Assembly (NCBI RefSeq): GCF_016756775.1
Contig: NZ_JAERMU010000004.1
Location: 124,001-188,000, forward strand
DNA: 64,000 bases
DNA from: Dryocola clanedunensis subsp. sulfonylureivorans
GTDB lineage: Bacteria > Pseudomonadota > Gammaproteobacteria > Enterobacterales > Enterobacteriaceae
Direction: 5' to 3'
Made by a program: the position numbers and the translations under genes. Below, in pieces: positions 39,249-50,166 of this stretch. The stretch's first letter is position 1. Each line of letters opens with the position of its first letter. The notes beneath the pieces were generated by a model. The model did no database searches. It worked only from the letters and a program-made list of their open reading frames with translations, and was not told where the DNA came from.

Positions 39249-42200
39249 TCAGAACTGATAACGCACGTCTATTAAACCTTCCAGCGAATGATAGCCTTTC
39301 TGATACTGACCTTTGCCATTCAGGCTGGCACTCAGCGACGGGGTAATGTCCACCTTAACGCCGGCACCGTACTCCATAATATCCCGGCCGAGCGTATCGC
39401 TCTCTACCGTAAACATCGTGCCGTCGTTGCTGTAAACGTTGCTGTCATTGTTGTTCATCAGCTCATGTCGCCAGGTCAGATTCAGGTTCGGTGTTACCGC
39501 CGTACCTGCAATATCAAACGGGCGAGAGGCTTTGACGCCGACGTTGGGCTGCAGGCTGTCATAGCGGTTCGATGCGCCATGCACCTTCATATTGCCTATC
39601 ATTGATGCAAACTGCTGGCTGTTTGCCGACATCGACTCATCAAAGCTGGCGTAATAAACATTCAGACTATCAATACCAACCTGCGGAACAATCTGCATTC
39701 CAGCCACGGACAGCGGCCAGCTGGCACTCACCCCGGCCGACAGGGCGTTGGCCTTAACCCTGCTTTTTCCTTCGCCCAAAGCCAGACCATTGCTGCTTAC
39801 CTGGCGGGTGATGTCGCTCGGAGAATGGGTGTACCCCAGCGACCCCGTCAGCACCGTATCGCTCAGCTTTTGCGAGGCAAAAAGTGAAACCGCGTAACGG
39901 TCCGCGGAGGCTGAAGATCCGACCGCGTTAAGATCGAAGTCGGCGTAATCCGCCGCCGCACCAAACCGGCTGTTACCTCTTTCCAGATATCCGCCTACCG
40001 AAATGCCTTTGATTTTCGCGCTCAGACTATTGCTGCCGCTGCCGTTGCTGTAATACGGCGTCACCCACATGGTGTCATGGTTGCCGCAATCCGCCCAGTT
40101 ACTGCACGTCTTAGGCTCTGCATCCGCTGTCGCTGACCAGTCAACCTGGTCCCGGCTCCGGCGATGCGGCTCCTGAAGGCCAATGGCCAGAAGCTGCGGA
40201 TCGTAAGCAGGAAGATTGCCAGGACGCACAACTATTTCCGGCGCAGGAGGAAGGGGATCGTCTGGATTAGTCGGGGTAACGGGGTCAACATAGCCGCCGG
40301 TGGTAGTCAGCAGCACACTGTTGGCATCATAAGTGATGCTCTGGGCAAGCTCGTCAGCGCCGTTTTTCGTCACGCTGGCAAACTCACCGCTTACGCCCTG
40401 CTGCGCGGTAAGAATATTGTAAGAGCGGGAGCGATAGGTGCCGGGGGCAAAGATTGTCTGCAGACCACCAGCTAATTGCGCACTCCCCGCAATTTCAAGG
40501 CCTGAAGCACCTGCCAGCGGATCAACATCAATCAATAACTGCGCGTCAGGTGACTGCTGGTAGTTGCCGGCAATGCGCAGGCTGCTGCCGGCCCCTGCCG
40601 GACGCACCGCTCCGCTGTTAAAGAGACTGCCGCCAAGCGAGCCGTAACCACGTAAAGTCGCGCCAGCGTTGACGGCAACGTCCCCGGCCAGGCCCGCATC
40701 CTGATGCAGGCTGTCACCGATTTCCAGCGTGCCTTCATCCACCAAAACGGTCTGGTTAAAGGTATTGTTGCGGTTAAAGGTCAGCCGACCGCTTCCCAGC
40801 TTCGTAACATGGCCTGCGCTACCGCTGAGCACAGCGTTGTAGTCCGCGTCCAGGTCATTATTGAACGCAAGATCGCCGCCGTTCAGGCGAATGTCTCCGC
40901 CTGCCGCTACCGCACGGTTGCTAAGCGTAAGCGAACCGGCGTTAATGTCCATGCCGCCCTGCAGATCGTTTTCCCCGCTCAGCAGCAGAGACCCCAGACC
41001 ATTTTTGATAAGTCTTCCCATGCCGCGCAGGCTGGCGTTAATTTTCACCAAAAAGCCTTCGTCGGCATTCGCCTGCACGGTTGAATTGGCCCCCTGAAGA
41101 TCAACGCTGCCATCAAGGTACGCGCCCTCCAGGATCCCTTGTTCGCTGCTCGCCAGCGCTCCTGCGGAACTGAGCACGATTGATGAGTTGTCATCCAGCA
41201 CGAACTGCCCACGAGCAATAGCATTACGGCCAACCGCAAACTGGCCTGCCCGAAGCTGGACCAGGCTGTCGCCAAGGTCAAACGTGGCTTGTTCAAATTC
41301 AGTAGGATCAACATAGCCTGCGGCATGGAGAGTGGAAGCCCCCTGCACGGCAACCTTGCCGTTGTTAATCTCCATGCCGCCGCGGGTATCGATATTCCCT
41401 TTCAGCGTCCAGGACGAGTTTTGCAGCTCGGGCGCATAGACGAGGTGCAGCAAGCCCTTATCCAGAGAGCCACCATCGAAAAAGTTGCCCAGATACGTCT
41501 TCGGCCCGCTGCCAGTAAAGGTAAACGTCGATTGTTTGCCAGCCTTACTGGCCGCGATGGTGGCGCCGTTATCCATGTGGATGATATCTGCCCAGCTGAG
41601 CGACTGGCCGTAAAGATCGAGGATACCGCCCTGGTTACCAAATCCAACCTGCGTTCCGTCGAGCTGGTGATCTGCTCCCAGGCGCACAACGGCGCGGCCG
41701 CTGCCTATATGTATTGTCTCGGCGGCATGTCCGCCCTCACGTTGAAGGATGGTCAATCCATCGCCAACGTTCAGCCCGGCATGGTTATCCCCCTGTCCGG
41801 CAACAACCAGAGTTCCCGCCCCCAGTTTGCGCCACGTGTCACCGAGACTACCGGTGATAGTGCTAAGCAGCGTCGCGCCCTCGTTAATAATGTAACCCGC
41901 GCTGTTCAAACGACGGCTGGCGTCACCGCCGTCGGTCAGGGTGTAATCGGCATTAAAGGTCAGCGAACCAGCCCCCATATTCAGATTCGCGCCATCAAGC
42001 TCTATTACACCGCCCGCACCGCCGAAAATGAGGTTTTTATTGGTTTCAAAATCCGCTCTTGCCAGCTCGCTTTCTGCAATATCGGTGCGGATACCGTGGT
42101 AACGAATTGTCTCGCCGTTTAATGTGAAATCACCTTCGCCGCTTACGGCGTCCTGGCTGCCTACATGGATAACATCGGTGGAGTGCCCGGTATCAATGGC

Positions 42201-43067
42201 TGCATCGTTGAAACTTTCTAAAATCTCCTGCGTCCACCCTGGAGCCGTAATATAATAGCTTCGTTTACCATAGCCACTCCCTGTACCAGTCGAGTCGACT
42301 GCCAGAAACTTCCAGCTTTGAGAGACAGTGTCCCAGCCCCACATGCCGCTACCGCTATCGCCTTGCACGGTTCCTACGTCAAGGGGTGTTACCGGATTTC
42401 TTTTTAAATCAATAGATATCCTCTTACCAACGCCAATATCTGTATAGCCTATAAGAGAGCTTAAACCGCCCGCCAGCGTCCACAGGCTTTGATAATTAGT
42501 ACTTGACGAGCCGTCAGGATTTGCAGTCGACATATACCCACCACCAACACGGGCGACTAATAAGCCTGGAACGGCCTGACTTATATCAGTAAACAACTCT
42601 GCAGGAGCAGCGTCTGTTATAAGTGTTCTATCACGAGTAAGTTTATAATCAATATTCGCACTGACATCATAGGCGCGTTTGGTCACCTCATTCATTAAGG
42701 TGTAGCTGCTGGCATTTTCTGCACCACTAAATAAGGTTGCATCTAGCTGCTGATAACGCTTGCCAAACGAAATATTATCGTTATAAGAAACATGCTTTGC
42801 TGTTACCGTCGCTCCAGGGTCAATCAATGTCGAAAAGCCACCGTCTACGCTGGCACTAAAATCTGGGACATTAGCAATGACGCCGCTGAGAGTACCGTCT
42901 GCACGATATACGGGAACGTTGGTAGCACCTGCTTTGTAGGCGCCGCGATTTTCACCAAAATCACGATAAGTTTGCACGGCGATATCATCACGTACCAGCG
43001 CCGCCTGCGTGTTTTCTGATAAAATAAGTAGCACTAAAGTAGCTATTAAGCTCTTCCTGAATTGCAT
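39249..43067 (-). CDS. S6-family serine protease autotransporter
   Basis: 1272-residue type Va secreted protein. The signal peptide is short (about residues 1-22, MQFRKSLIATLVLLILSENT) and lacks the long extension usual in enteric SPATEs. The protease domain has His92 in TAKHVSYND, a likely Asp140 in NIDYKLTRD and the nucleophile Ser238 in QGDSGSGMW. A beta-helix passenger rich in GG, N and L repeats follows, then an autochaperone-like stretch, a Pro-rich linker (TNPDDPLPPAPE) and a C-terminal beta-barrel of about 270 residues ending in YQF. The paired Cys in CSNWADCGN lie just before the barrel. The target is unknown. Absent between malZ and proY in E. coli K-12. Confidence 0.88.
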   Translation of the reverse strand: MQFRKSLIATLVLLILSENTQAALVRDDIAVQTYRDFGENRGAYKAGATNVPVYRADGTLSGVIANVPDFSASVDGGFSTLIDPGATVTAKHVSYNDNISFGKRYQQLDATLFSGAENASSYTLMNEVTKRAYDVSANIDYKLTRDRTLITDAAPAELFTDISQAVPGLLVARVGGGYMSTANPDGSSSTNYQSLWTLAGGLSSLIGYTDIGVGKRISIDLKRNPVTPLDVGTVQGDSGSGMWGWDTVSQSWKFLAVDSTGTGSGYGKRSYYITAPGWTQEILESFNDAAIDTGHSTDVIHVGSQDAVSGEGDFTLNGETIRYHGIRTDIAESELARADFETNKNLIFGGAGGVIELDGANLNMGAGSLTFNADYTLTDGGDASRRLNSAGYIINEGATLLSTITGSLGDTWRKLGAGTLVVAGQGDNHAGLNVGDGLTILQREGGHAAETIHIGSGRAVVRLGADHQLDGTQVGFGNQGGILDLYGQSLSWADIIHMDNGATIAASKAGKQSTFTFTGSGPKTYLGNFFDGGSLDKGLLHLVYAPELQNSSWTLKGNIDTRGGMEINNGKVAVQGASTLHAAGYVDPTEFEQATFDLGDSLVQLRAGQFAVGRNAIARGQFVLDDNSSIVLSSAGALASSEQGILEGAYLDGSVDLQGANSTVQANADEGFLVKINASLRGMGRLIKNGLGSLLLSGENDLQGGMDINAGSLTLSNRAVAAGGDIRLNGGDLAFNNDLDADYNAVLSGSAGHVTKLGSGRLTFNRNNTFNQTVLVDEGTLEIGDSLHQDAGLAGDVAVNAGATLRGYGSLGGSLFNSGAVRPAGAGSSLRIAGNYQQSPDAQLLIDVDPLAGASGLEIAGSAQLAGGLQTIFAPGTYRSRSYNILTAQQGVSGEFASVTKNGADELAQSITYDANSVLLTTTGGYVDPVTPTNPDDPLPPAPEIVVRPGNLPAYDPQLLAIGLQEPHRRSRDQVDWSATADAEPKTCSNWADCGNHDTMWVTPYYSNGSGSNSLSAKIKGISVGGYLERGNSRFGAAADYADFDLNAVGSSASADRYAVSLFASQKLSDTVLTGSLGYTHSPSDITRQVSSNGLALGEGKSRVKANALSAGVSASWPLSVAGMQIVPQVGIDSLNVYYASFDESMSANSQQFASMIGNMKVHGASNRYDSLQPNVGVKASRPFDIAGTAVTPNLNLTWRHELMNNNDSNVYSNDGTMFTVESDTLGRDIMEYGAGVKVDITPSLSASLNGKGQYQKGYHSLEGLIDVRYQF

Positions 43068-43320
43068 ATTGTTCTTCCCTAAACCAGAGACATAAAGGCT
43101 CTATGCGCAAGGACTCCGTGCCACTTGCATCTAATGAATCCGCTGGGAATGTAGCATACAAATATTTGAAAGCGGCCTCTTACTTTTAAAATCAGATTAG
43201 CGCCAGGCTTTATTGATAAATAATATTAATCAATAACGAATTAATGCTTTAGCTGATTATTAAAATAAGGGTGTACAGGAAGGGAAATTAATATGAGAAA
43301 AAATTATTAAAGAATATAAA
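43068..43320 (-). promoter_or_regulatory. AT-rich upstream region of the autotransporter
   Basis: Clearly AT-rich compared with its neighbours, with a TATGCT/TACATT -10-like stretch near 43150 and AGGGA eight bases before the ATG. No known operator recognised. Confidence 0.4.
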
Positions 43321-43357
43321 AGGTTTACCTGAAAACAAAACGCTACCAGATAAACCT
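43321..43357 (-). terminator. Terminator of proY
   Basis: AGGTTTATCTG pairs with CAGGTAAACCT on the transcribed strand (one mismatch) and is followed by TTTATATTCTTT. It lies ten bases after the proY stop. Confidence 0.75.
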
Positions 43358-43366
43358 CATCCATAT

Positions 43367-44740
43367 TTAATTACTTTCAGCAATCGCCGCGCTACGCCGC
43401 TGCTTAAAGATCCAGCCGATCAGCAGCAGCACAATCCAGCCGCAGCCTACGTATAGCGAAATGCGGGTATCCGGATGCCAGCCTATCAGCGCGATGATAA
43501 ACACCAGGAACACCAGCCCGACAACCGTGGTCGCCACGCCGCCTGGCACCGGGAACTTCAGCTCTTTGGCTTCTTCTTTCGACAGCCTGCGGCGGAAGGC
43601 AATCTGCGAGAGCAGGATCATAATCCACACCCACACGGTGGCGAAGGTCGCAAGCGAAGCAATCACCAGGAAAACGTTCTCCGGCATGATGTAGTTGAGG
43701 TAGACCGCCAGCAACATGGCCAGGCTCATCACCAGCACGGTGACGTAAGGAATGCCGTTGCGGGAGGTTTTAGCGAACACTTTCGGTGCGCTGCCCTGCT
43801 CTGCCATGCCGTGCAGCATGCGGCCCACGCCGAACACGTCGCTGTTAATCGCCGAAAGGGAAGCGGTGATCACCACAAAGTTCAGAATGCCTGCCGCGAT
43901 GGTAATGCCCATATGCTGGAAAGTGAGCACGAACGGGCTGCCGGAGGTGCCGACCTGGTTCCACGGGTAGATAGACATGATGACAAACAGCGTGCCCACA
44001 TAGAACACCAGAATACGCAGCGGGACGGAGTTGATAGCGCGCGGAATCGACTTCTGCGGATCTTTCGCTTCGCCCGCCGTAATACCGATGATTTCGATGC
44101 CGCCGTAGGCGAACATCACCATCTGCAGCGACATAATCATGCCTATCCAGCCATTGCTGAAGAAGCCGCCGTTGGTCCACAGGTTATGGATCCCCGTCGC
44201 CTGGCCGCCGTTACCTATTCCCCACACGATAATGCCGATACCGGCCGCAATCATGATGATAATGGTGGCGACTTTGAAGAACGAGAACCAGAACTCCAGC
44301 TCGCCGAACACCTTTACGCTCATCAGGTTGATGGAGCAGATGATCAGCACCACGCTGAGCACCCACACCCAGTGCGGCACGGCGGGGAACCAGACGCCCA
44401 TGTAAATGCCGAACGCGGTGACGTCCGCGATGGCGACAATCAGGATCTCAAAGCAGTAGGTCCAGCCGGTGATGTAGCCTGCCAGCGGCCCGAGGTTGTC
44501 CTGGGCGTAACGGGAAAAGGAGCTTGCAGCGGGATTATGAACGGACATTTCGCCCAGCGCGCGCATGATGATATACGCCGCCACGCCGCCGATAATATAG
44601 GCCAGCAGGACGCTCGGCCCCGCCATTTTAATCGCGTCGGCCGAGCCGTAAAACAGCCCCGTACCAATCGCCGACCCCAACGCCATAAAGCGTATGTGTC
44701 GGGTACTCAAGCCGCGCTTGAGCTTGTTCTTGTTTTCCAT
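43367..44740 (-). CDS. proY: Amino-acid permease ProY
   Basis: 457-residue member of the APC family with twelve membrane helices, annotated as a cryptic proline permease in enterics. The first helix has the family stretch [15 protein letters not shown]; the segment [15 protein letters not shown] is the conserved cytoplasmic loop. Start 44740 ([12 protein letters not shown]) is chosen by homology over 44773. It follows brnQ by 70 bases, with a terminator between. Confidence 0.94.
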   Translation of the reverse strand: MENKNKLKRGLSTRHIRFMALGSAIGTGLFYGSADAIKMAGPSVLLAYIIGGVAAYIIMRALGEMSVHNPAASSFSRYAQDNLGPLAGYITGWTYCFEILIVAIADVTAFGIYMGVWFPAVPHWVWVLSVVLIICSINLMSVKVFGELEFWFSFFKVATIIIMIAAGIGIIVWGIGNGGQATGIHNLWTNGGFFSNGWIGMIMSLQMVMFAYGGIEIIGITAGEAKDPQKSIPRAINSVPLRILVFYVGTLFVIMSIYPWNQVGTSGSPFVLTFQHMGITIAAGILNFVVITASLSAINSDVFGVGRMLHGMAEQGSAPKVFAKTSRNGIPYVTVLVMSLAMLLAVYLNYIMPENVFLVIASLATFATVWVWIMILLSQIAFRRRLSKEEAKELKFPVPGGVATTVVGLVFLVFIIALIGWHPDTRISLYVGCGWIVLLLIGWIFKQRRSAAIAESN

Positions 44741-44762
44741 CGTCACAACCACTCTCAACAAA

Positions 44763-44792
44763 TAAAAAACCACGGAGCGCAGCCCCGTGGTT
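44763..44792 (-). terminator. Terminator of brnQ
   Basis: AACCACGG (44768-44775) pairs with CCGTGGTT (44785-44792), and on the transcribed strand a T run follows. It would limit read-through from brnQ to proY. Confidence 0.85.
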
Positions 44793-44810
44793 AAACAACA
44801 AACAATTTTC

Positions 44811-46133
44811 TTAGTGGGCGCTGGAGGTCACTTGCCGTCCTGCTGCCCGATCCCACACCACGGCGATGACCACCATCGCCACGGTCGGTAATACCCACGC
44901 CAGGCCCTGCTCTGACAGCGGCAGACGTGCAGTCCACGCCGGCAGCATATCACTGATGGCCGAAGCCTTGATGCCGTCAATAATACCAAACATTGTGCTG
45001 ATGAGCATCGCCGGTGCGATAACGCGCGTCGAATTATGCCACCACGGACGGGTGAAGCTCAGCACAACAAGTGCGATACACGGTGGATAAATAGCGGTCA
45101 GCACTGGAATAGACACCTGAATCAGGTGGCTCAGGCCAAGGTTAGAAACCACCATAGAGAACAGGCCGAGAATAAACACCAGCGCACGGTAAGAGAGCGG
45201 CAGATACTGGCTGAAGAACTCTGCGCAGGCGCAGGTCAGGCCAACTGCGGTAACCATACAGGCCAGGAAAATCAGCGCTGCCAGGAAGAAGCTGCCCGCG
45301 CCACCGAAGGTATGAGCCACGTAGGCGTGCAAAATCGCCGCGCCGTTGGCGTTCTGGTCGGCAACCAGCGTCGCGCTGTCGGACCCCAGGCGGAACAGCG
45401 CCAGATAAATCAGCGTCAGACCGACCCCGGCAATCAAACCAGCCCAGATGGTGTAGCGCGTCAGCAGGCGGGATTCGGTCACGCCGCGGGAACGCGCGGC
45501 GTTAACAATCACGATGCCGAACACCAGCGAGGCCAGGGTATCCATCGTCAAGTAGCCGTTGACGAAGCCGTTAGAAAACGCGGCGTTCTGGTAAGCTTCG
45601 GTCGCGGTACTGATACCACCAGCAGGCCAAAGAAGCGCTCCCGCAGCCAGCACCAGCAGCGCAACGATTTTCACCGGAGCCAGCACGTGCCCGACGGTAT
45701 CCAGCAGCTTGCCTGGGTACAGAGAGATGCCGATAACCATCGCGAAATAGATAACGCTGTAGATAAACAGCGGCAGCTCACCGGCCCCGGTCAGCGGCGC
45801 GATACCCACCTCGAAAGAGACGGTCGCGGTACGCGGCGTGGCAAACAGCGGGCCAACGGCCAGATAGCAGATGGTTGCCAGCAGAACGCCAGCACGGCGG
45901 CCAATCGGTGAGCTTAAACTATCGATACCACCACCCACACGGGCGATAGCAACAATGGTCAGCACCGGCAGGCCCACGGCGGTCACCAGGAAGCCAAACG
46001 ACGCCATCCAGACGTGTTCACCGGCCTGTAAGCCAACCATAGGAGGGAAGATAATGTTGCCCGCGCCAACGAACAGCGCAAAGGTCATAAAGCCCAGTGC
46101 GATGATGTCGCGAGATTTTAATTGATGGGTCAT
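44811..46133 (-). CDS. brnQ: Branched-chain amino-acid transporter BrnQ
   Basis: 440-residue LIV-II family sodium-linked importer for Leu, Ile and Val with twelve helices. Typical: [20 protein letters not shown] at the first helix and the C-terminal [13 protein letters not shown]. Start 46133 (MTHQLKSRD) follows E. coli. An ATG in the same frame at 46193 would add 20 residues but lies inside a hairpin and is not favoured. Confidence 0.95.
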   Translation of the reverse strand: MTHQLKSRDIIALGFMTFALFVGAGNIIFPPMVGLQAGEHVWMASFGFLVTAVGLPVLTIVAIARVGGGIDSLSSPIGRRAGVLLATICYLAVGPLFATPRTATVSFEVGIAPLTGAGELPLFIYSVIYFAMVIGISLYPGKLLDTVGHVLAPVKIVALLVLAAGALLWPAGGISTATEAYQNAAFSNGFVNGYLTMDTLASLVFGIVIVNAARSRGVTESRLLTRYTIWAGLIAGVGLTLIYLALFRLGSDSATLVADQNANGAAILHAYVAHTFGGAGSFFLAALIFLACMVTAVGLTCACAEFFSQYLPLSYRALVFILGLFSMVVSNLGLSHLIQVSIPVLTAIYPPCIALVVLSFTRPWWHNSTRVIAPAMLISTMFGIIDGIKASAISDMLPAWTARLPLSEQGLAWVLPTVAMVVIAVVWDRAAGRQVTSSAH

Positions 46134-46178
46134 AAGATAGTTGCAGCCTGTGGATGTGTGGTGTTGAAAGTATTCAAA

Positions 46179-46205
46179 TTTTTTGCCGTCCATGATGGCA
46201 AAAAA
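46179..46205. promoter_or_regulatory. Hairpin in the brnQ leader
   Basis: TTTTTTGCCGTC (46179-46190) and GATGGCAAAAAA (46194-46205) pair over 12 positions, one of them a mismatch or wobble, around three bases. It stands 45 bases before the brnQ ATG and includes the alternative upstream ATG. It may act in brnQ control or stop opposite-strand transcription. Confidence 0.45.
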
Positions 46206-46547
46206 GCGGTGTTAATCGGTATCAACAGCGGAAAATACTGATCCCTTACGGTGGCGAAGAATAGTTAGTCGAATTACCACGCAATTGCAGTCGTAATGCT
46301 AACACCGGGGCGTAATTAAATCGCTTATAGCGTATGAAGACAAGAAGGGATCGGAAAAGTAGTTTGATATTCTTATATTAAGAATAAAAGCAGTGAATAA
46401 ATTCATTTAACAGAAAGGATGGTGGCGCATCATGCGGTCAAATAATCGCCAGACGAGCAAAAGCAGTTAACGAAAGGCGTAAAAATAGCCTGTAAGCGGC
46501 AGATGGAAAGGGAAGTTGACGAATTTGGTTAATAATTGTGCGCCATC
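46206..46547. other. Non-coding region between brnQ and phoR
   Basis: About 340 bases between the brnQ leader hairpin and the repeat. AT-rich in its middle part (46360-46410). It should hold the brnQ promoter, but I see no clear operator or open frame. Confidence 0.4.
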
Positions 46548-46578
46548 GGTGGATGGCGCTATCGCTTATCCACCCTAC
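46548..46578. repeat. Dispersed palindromic repeat, copy 5 (GTGGAT type)
   Basis: GGTGGATGGCGCTATCGC to ATCCACCCTAC. A partial TCGGAT-type arm (CGCAAGCGCCATCCGAC) follows at 46592-46608, next to the phoR stop. Confidence 0.82.
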
Positions 46579-46620
46579 AACCCCCTGCGTACGCAAGCGC
46601 CATCCGACATTTCTAAATGT

Positions 46621-47910
46621 CTACTCTGGCACAATCAGCCGTTCAGGCAGCACAAACGAAAAGCTCGTGCCGCGCCCTGGTTGACTTTCGATATCCAGGC
46701 GCGTGTCGTGGTGGCTGAGCGCATGCTTCACTATCGCAAGCCCTAACCCGCTGCCGCCCGTTTGCCTTGAGCGGGCTTTATCCACCCGGTAGAAACGCTC
46801 GGTAAGACGTGGGATATGCTCCGCCGAAATCCCCGGTCCGTTGTCCATTACGCTGAACTTCGCGCCGAGCGGAGTTTTCTCCCAGCTGACGGTGATATGC
46901 GTACCTTCCGGGGTATGGTTCACCGCGTTATACACCAGATTAGAAATCGCGCTGCGCAGCTGCTCCTCGTTGCCGAAGACCCGCAGCGCCGGATCGATAT
47001 TAAACTGCAAAATCTGTCTCTGCTGGCTCAGCGTCTGGGCTTCCCGCTCCACCACCCGCAGCATCAGCGGCACGTCTATCTTCTCGTTGAGCACCATCGC
47101 CGGGGCGGCTTCGATGCGCGACAGCGTCAGCAGCTGCCTGACCAGCCCTTCCATGCGCGACGTCTGCTCACGCATGGTGCTCAGCGCCTTATCTTTCAGC
47201 GGTCCTTCCAGCCCCTCGTCCTGCATCATTTCAAGATAGCCCTGCAAAACGGTGAGCGGCGTGCGTAATTCATGGCTGACGTTGGCAAAGAAGTTGCGGC
47301 GGGCACCTTCGAGCTGGTGCATTTGCGTGACGTCCCGCGCCACCATCAGCCACTGCTCATCGCTGTAGGGCATAACGCGAAACTCAAGATGACGTCCGTT
47401 GTTCAGAACCAGCGTCAGCGGGCGGGAGAACTCTTTATTACCGAGATAACGGGTAAACTCCGGGTAGCGCAGCAGGTTAAGGATGTTCTGACCGTTATCG
47501 TCCGGCCAGCGCAGCCCCAGCAGCTGCTGTGCCAGGCCGTTACACCAGAAAATCGTCCCCTCTTCCGTGGTCAGCACCACCGCATCAGGCAGCGATTCCG
47601 CTCCGCTGCGAAAGCGCTTGATCAGGTTTCCCAGCTCTTTGCGGCGCTTTTTGTTACGCAGCTGCATCTGGTGCAGCCCGTACAGCAAAGGCTCCCAGCT
47701 GCCGCGGCCCGGCGGGGGCGTCATGCTGCGGTCAACCCACAGCCACCACGACAGGCGGAGTAAATTCCAGAAATGCCACGCCAGCAGCGCGGTGACCGCC
47801 GCCAGCAAAAACCAGTGGAGATGGCCGAAAATCAGCCCGAGAATCGCCGCCGGTATGCAGCAGAGCAGCAGCTCCAGCACCAGCCTTTTCCATGACAACC
47901 GTTCCAGCAC
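46621..47910 (-). CDS. phoR: Phosphate-regulon sensor kinase PhoR
   Basis: 429-residue membrane histidine kinase. Two N-terminal helices and a charged linker lead to a PAS domain (about residues 97-190). The phospho-acceptor His lies in [14 protein letters not shown] near residue 213, and the ATPase boxes are [17 protein letters not shown] and [14 protein letters not shown]. It controls PhoB through the Pst transporter and PhoU. The gene lies 21 bases after phoB. Confidence 0.96.
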   Translation of the reverse strand: MLERLSWKRLVLELLLCCIPAAILGLIFGHLHWFLLAAVTALLAWHFWNLLRLSWWLWVDRSMTPPPGRGSWEPLLYGLHQMQLRNKKRRKELGNLIKRFRSGAESLPDAVVLTTEEGTIFWCNGLAQQLLGLRWPDDNGQNILNLLRYPEFTRYLGNKEFSRPLTLVLNNGRHLEFRVMPYSDEQWLMVARDVTQMHQLEGARRNFFANVSHELRTPLTVLQGYLEMMQDEGLEGPLKDKALSTMREQTSRMEGLVRQLLTLSRIEAAPAMVLNEKIDVPLMLRVVEREAQTLSQQRQILQFNIDPALRVFGNEEQLRSAISNLVYNAVNHTPEGTHITVSWEKTPLGAKFSVMDNGPGISAEHIPRLTERFYRVDKARSRQTGGSGLGLAIVKHALSHHDTRLDIESQPGRGTSFSFVLPERLIVPE

Positions 47911-47931
47911 GCGTCACACTCCTGAAGGAAA

Positions 47932-48621
47932 CTAAAAACGGGTCGAAAAACGATAGCCCGTGCCGCGTACCGTTTGTACCATGCGGTCGTGTCCGGTCAA
48001 TTCCAGCGCTTTACGCAGGCGGCGGATATGCACATCAACCGTGCGATCTTCAACGTAAACATTGGTGCCCCAGACGTGGTTCAGCAGCTGTTCGCGGCTG
48101 TAGACGCGTTCCGGGTGAGTCATAAAAAAGTGCAGTAATTTGAATTCGGTAGGCCCCATATCCAGCGGATTTTCACCGGTCATTACGCGGTGTGAAGACG
48201 GGTCGAGGCTCAGCCCCTGCATCTCAATCACCTCTTCGACCGCCATCGGCGAGATGCGGCGCATCACCGCTTTAATCCGGGCAACCAGCTCTTTCGGAGA
48301 GAACGGCTTGGTGATGTAATCATCTGCGCCCACCTCCAGCCCGCGCACGCGATCTTCTTCTTCACCGCGCGCGGTCAGCATCATCACTGGGATTTCGCGT
48401 GTTAAAGCCTCGCGCTTAAGGTGTTTGATAAACTGAATGCCAGAGCCGCCAGGCAGCATCCAGTCTAATAAAATGAGATCGGGGAACGGCTCGATAAGCA
48501 GGTTCACCGCGCTGTCATAATCTTCTGCTTCAACTGGCTGAAAACCGTTTTGTTCGAGCACGAAGCTCACCATCTCACGGATTGGAGCTTCATCTTCTAC
48601 GACTAAAATACGCTTCGCCAT
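47932..48621 (-). CDS. phoB: Phosphate-regulon response regulator PhoB
   Basis: 229 residues. The receiver domain has Asp53 in [11 protein letters not shown], the acid pair Glu9-Asp10-Glu11 and Lys105 in [13 protein letters not shown]. The C-terminal winged helix binds Pho boxes. It activates phoA, psiF and its own operon; a Pho box lies upstream. Confidence 0.97.
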   Translation of the reverse strand: MAKRILVVEDEAPIREMVSFVLEQNGFQPVEAEDYDSAVNLLIEPFPDLILLDWMLPGGSGIQFIKHLKREALTREIPVMMLTARGEEEDRVRGLEVGADDYITKPFSPKELVARIKAVMRRISPMAVEEVIEMQGLSLDPSSHRVMTGENPLDMGPTEFKLLHFFMTHPERVYSREQLLNHVWGTNVYVEDRTVDVHIRRLRKALELTGHDRMVQTVRGTGYRFSTRF

Positions 48622-48812
48622 GATTTGCCCTGTTTAAACAATGCCATTTAGATTCCTGACAAAGAAGGAAAAAGCGTGGTTTTTCCTGCTTTGTTGCTAT
48701 CAGCCGAAAATCAATAAATTGATTTTCCTTGTTATTTTTTGAGTAAGACATTGTCGACTCTCACTCGTTTCAGCTTTGTCATCGGTCTGCTCACTAATTT
48801 GTGCGCCAGTAT

Positions 48813-48830
48813 GCGTCAGATTTATGACAG
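48813..48830 (-). promoter_or_regulatory. Pho box of phoBR
   Basis: On the transcribed strand CTGTCATAAATCTGACGC is a near-consensus pair of PhoB direct repeats. It lies 191 bases before phoB and continues upstream into a third TTTCATAAAT half. Confidence 0.9.
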
Positions 48831-48910
48831 ATTTATGAAAAAAATGACGGCCGCGTGACTCATTGCGTTGAATTATGACACCCGCAAGTGCCCTTCGGGT
48901 CGACTGCCTT

Positions 48911-48916
48911 TATAAT
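48911..48916 (+). promoter_or_regulatory. -10 box of sbcDC
   Basis: TATAAT 33 bases before the sbcD ATG. No good -35 is evident; a small ACCCG/CGGGT dyad precedes it. Confidence 0.5.
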
Positions 48917-48948
48917 CCCCCCACGCTTTTTTTGCCACGGGACGGGTT

Positions 48949-50166
48949 ATGCGCATTATCCACACATCGGACTGGCACCTCGGTCAGAATTTTTATACCA
49001 AAAGCCGCGGGCCGGAACATCAGGCTTTTCTTGACTGGCTGCTGAGCACGGCGGTTGAGCAGAGCGTGGATGCGATAATCGTTGCCGGGGATATTTTTGA
49101 TACCGGCTCGCCGCCGAGCTACGCCCGCGAACTCTACAACCGTTTTGTCGTTCAGCTCCAGGCCACCGGCTGCCAGCTAGTGGTGCTCGCCGGTAATCAT
49201 GACTCCGTTGCTACCCTCAACGAATCCCGCGAGCTGCTGGCCTGTCTGAACACCAGCGTGATTGCCAGCGCCCGCCACGATGCCAGCCAGCAAACGCTGC
49301 TCCTGAAAAAGAAAGACGGCACGCCTGGCGCTATCCTCTGTCCTATCCCATTTTTACGCCCGCGTGATATCCAGAGTAGCCAGGCGGGCCTCAGCGGACA
49401 CGAAAAACAGCGCTCATTAATGGAAGCAATCACGGAGCATTACCAGCAATGCCATGCCGCAGCCGTCATCGCTCGCGGCGAACAGCAGCTGCCAATTATC
49501 GCCACCGGACACCTGACCACCGTCGGCGTCACCAAAACCGACGCGGTGCGCGACATCTATATTGGTACGCTGGATGCCTTCCCGGCGCAGAATTTCCCGC
49601 CCGCCGACTATATTGCCCTTGGCCATATACATCGCGCGCAGCTGATTGGCGGCACGGAGCACATCCGCTACAGCGGCTCGCCCATCCCGCTGAGTTTTGA
49701 TGAAACCGGCAAAGCGAAAAGCGTTTATCTGGTGGAGTTTGCGGACGGTGCTCTGCATGATGTCACCGCCCTGCCTGTTCCGGTCAGCCAACCGCTGGCG
49801 GTTATTAAAGGCTCGCTGGGTGAGATTGAAAAGCAGCTTGAGCAGTGGCGGGATGCACCGGCCGAGCCGAAGGTCTGGCTGGATATCGAAATCGCCACCG
49901 ATGAATACCTGCACGACTCCCAGCGCCATATCCAGCAGCTAACCGACAGCCTGCCGGTAGAAGTCGTGTTACTGCGCCGCAGCCGGGAACAGCGCGAACG
50001 CGTGATTGCTAATCAGCATAAAGAAACCTTGAGCGAGCTGACCGTGGAAGAAGTTTTTGAGCGCCGACTGGCCCAGGAAGAGACGACCGAAGAGCGTGGA
50101 CAGCGCCTGCGAACGCTTTTTGCCCAGACCGTTTCCAGCCTGCACGATGCGGAGGAAAAAGCATGA
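48949..50166 (+). CDS. sbcD: SbcCD nuclease subunit SbcD
   Basis: 405-residue Mre11-type metallophosphoesterase. Metal motifs in order: [25 protein letters not shown] and LGHIHRAQ. With SbcC it cuts hairpins and DNA ends, including long palindromes at the replication fork. Its stop overlaps the sbcC start (ATGA). Confidence 0.97.
   Translation: MRIIHTSDWHLGQNFYTKSRGPEHQAFLDWLLSTAVEQSVDAIIVAGDIFDTGSPPSYARELYNRFVVQLQATGCQLVVLAGNHDSVATLNESRELLACLNTSVIASARHDASQQTLLLKKKDGTPGAILCPIPFLRPRDIQSSQAGLSGHEKQRSLMEAITEHYQQCHAAAVIARGEQQLPIIATGHLTTVGVTKTDAVRDIYIGTLDAFPAQNFPPADYIALGHIHRAQLIGGTEHIRYSGSPIPLSFDETGKAKSVYLVEFADGALHDVTALPVPVSQPLAVIKGSLGEIEKQLEQWRDAPAEPKVWLDIEIATDEYLHDSQRHIQQLTDSLPVEVVLLRRSREQRERVIANQHKETLSELTVEEVFERRLAQEETTEERGQRLRTLFAQTVSSLHDAEEKA

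Noticed and set aside
43475-44794. Open frame of 439 codons on the + strand opposite proY
   Set aside because: It is the antisense shadow of proY; the product is His, Gln and Arg rich without any family feature, while proY is clearly conserved.
45036-45911. Open frame of 291 codons on the + strand opposite brnQ
   Set aside because: Antisense shadow of brnQ with a low-complexity charged product and no ribosome site.
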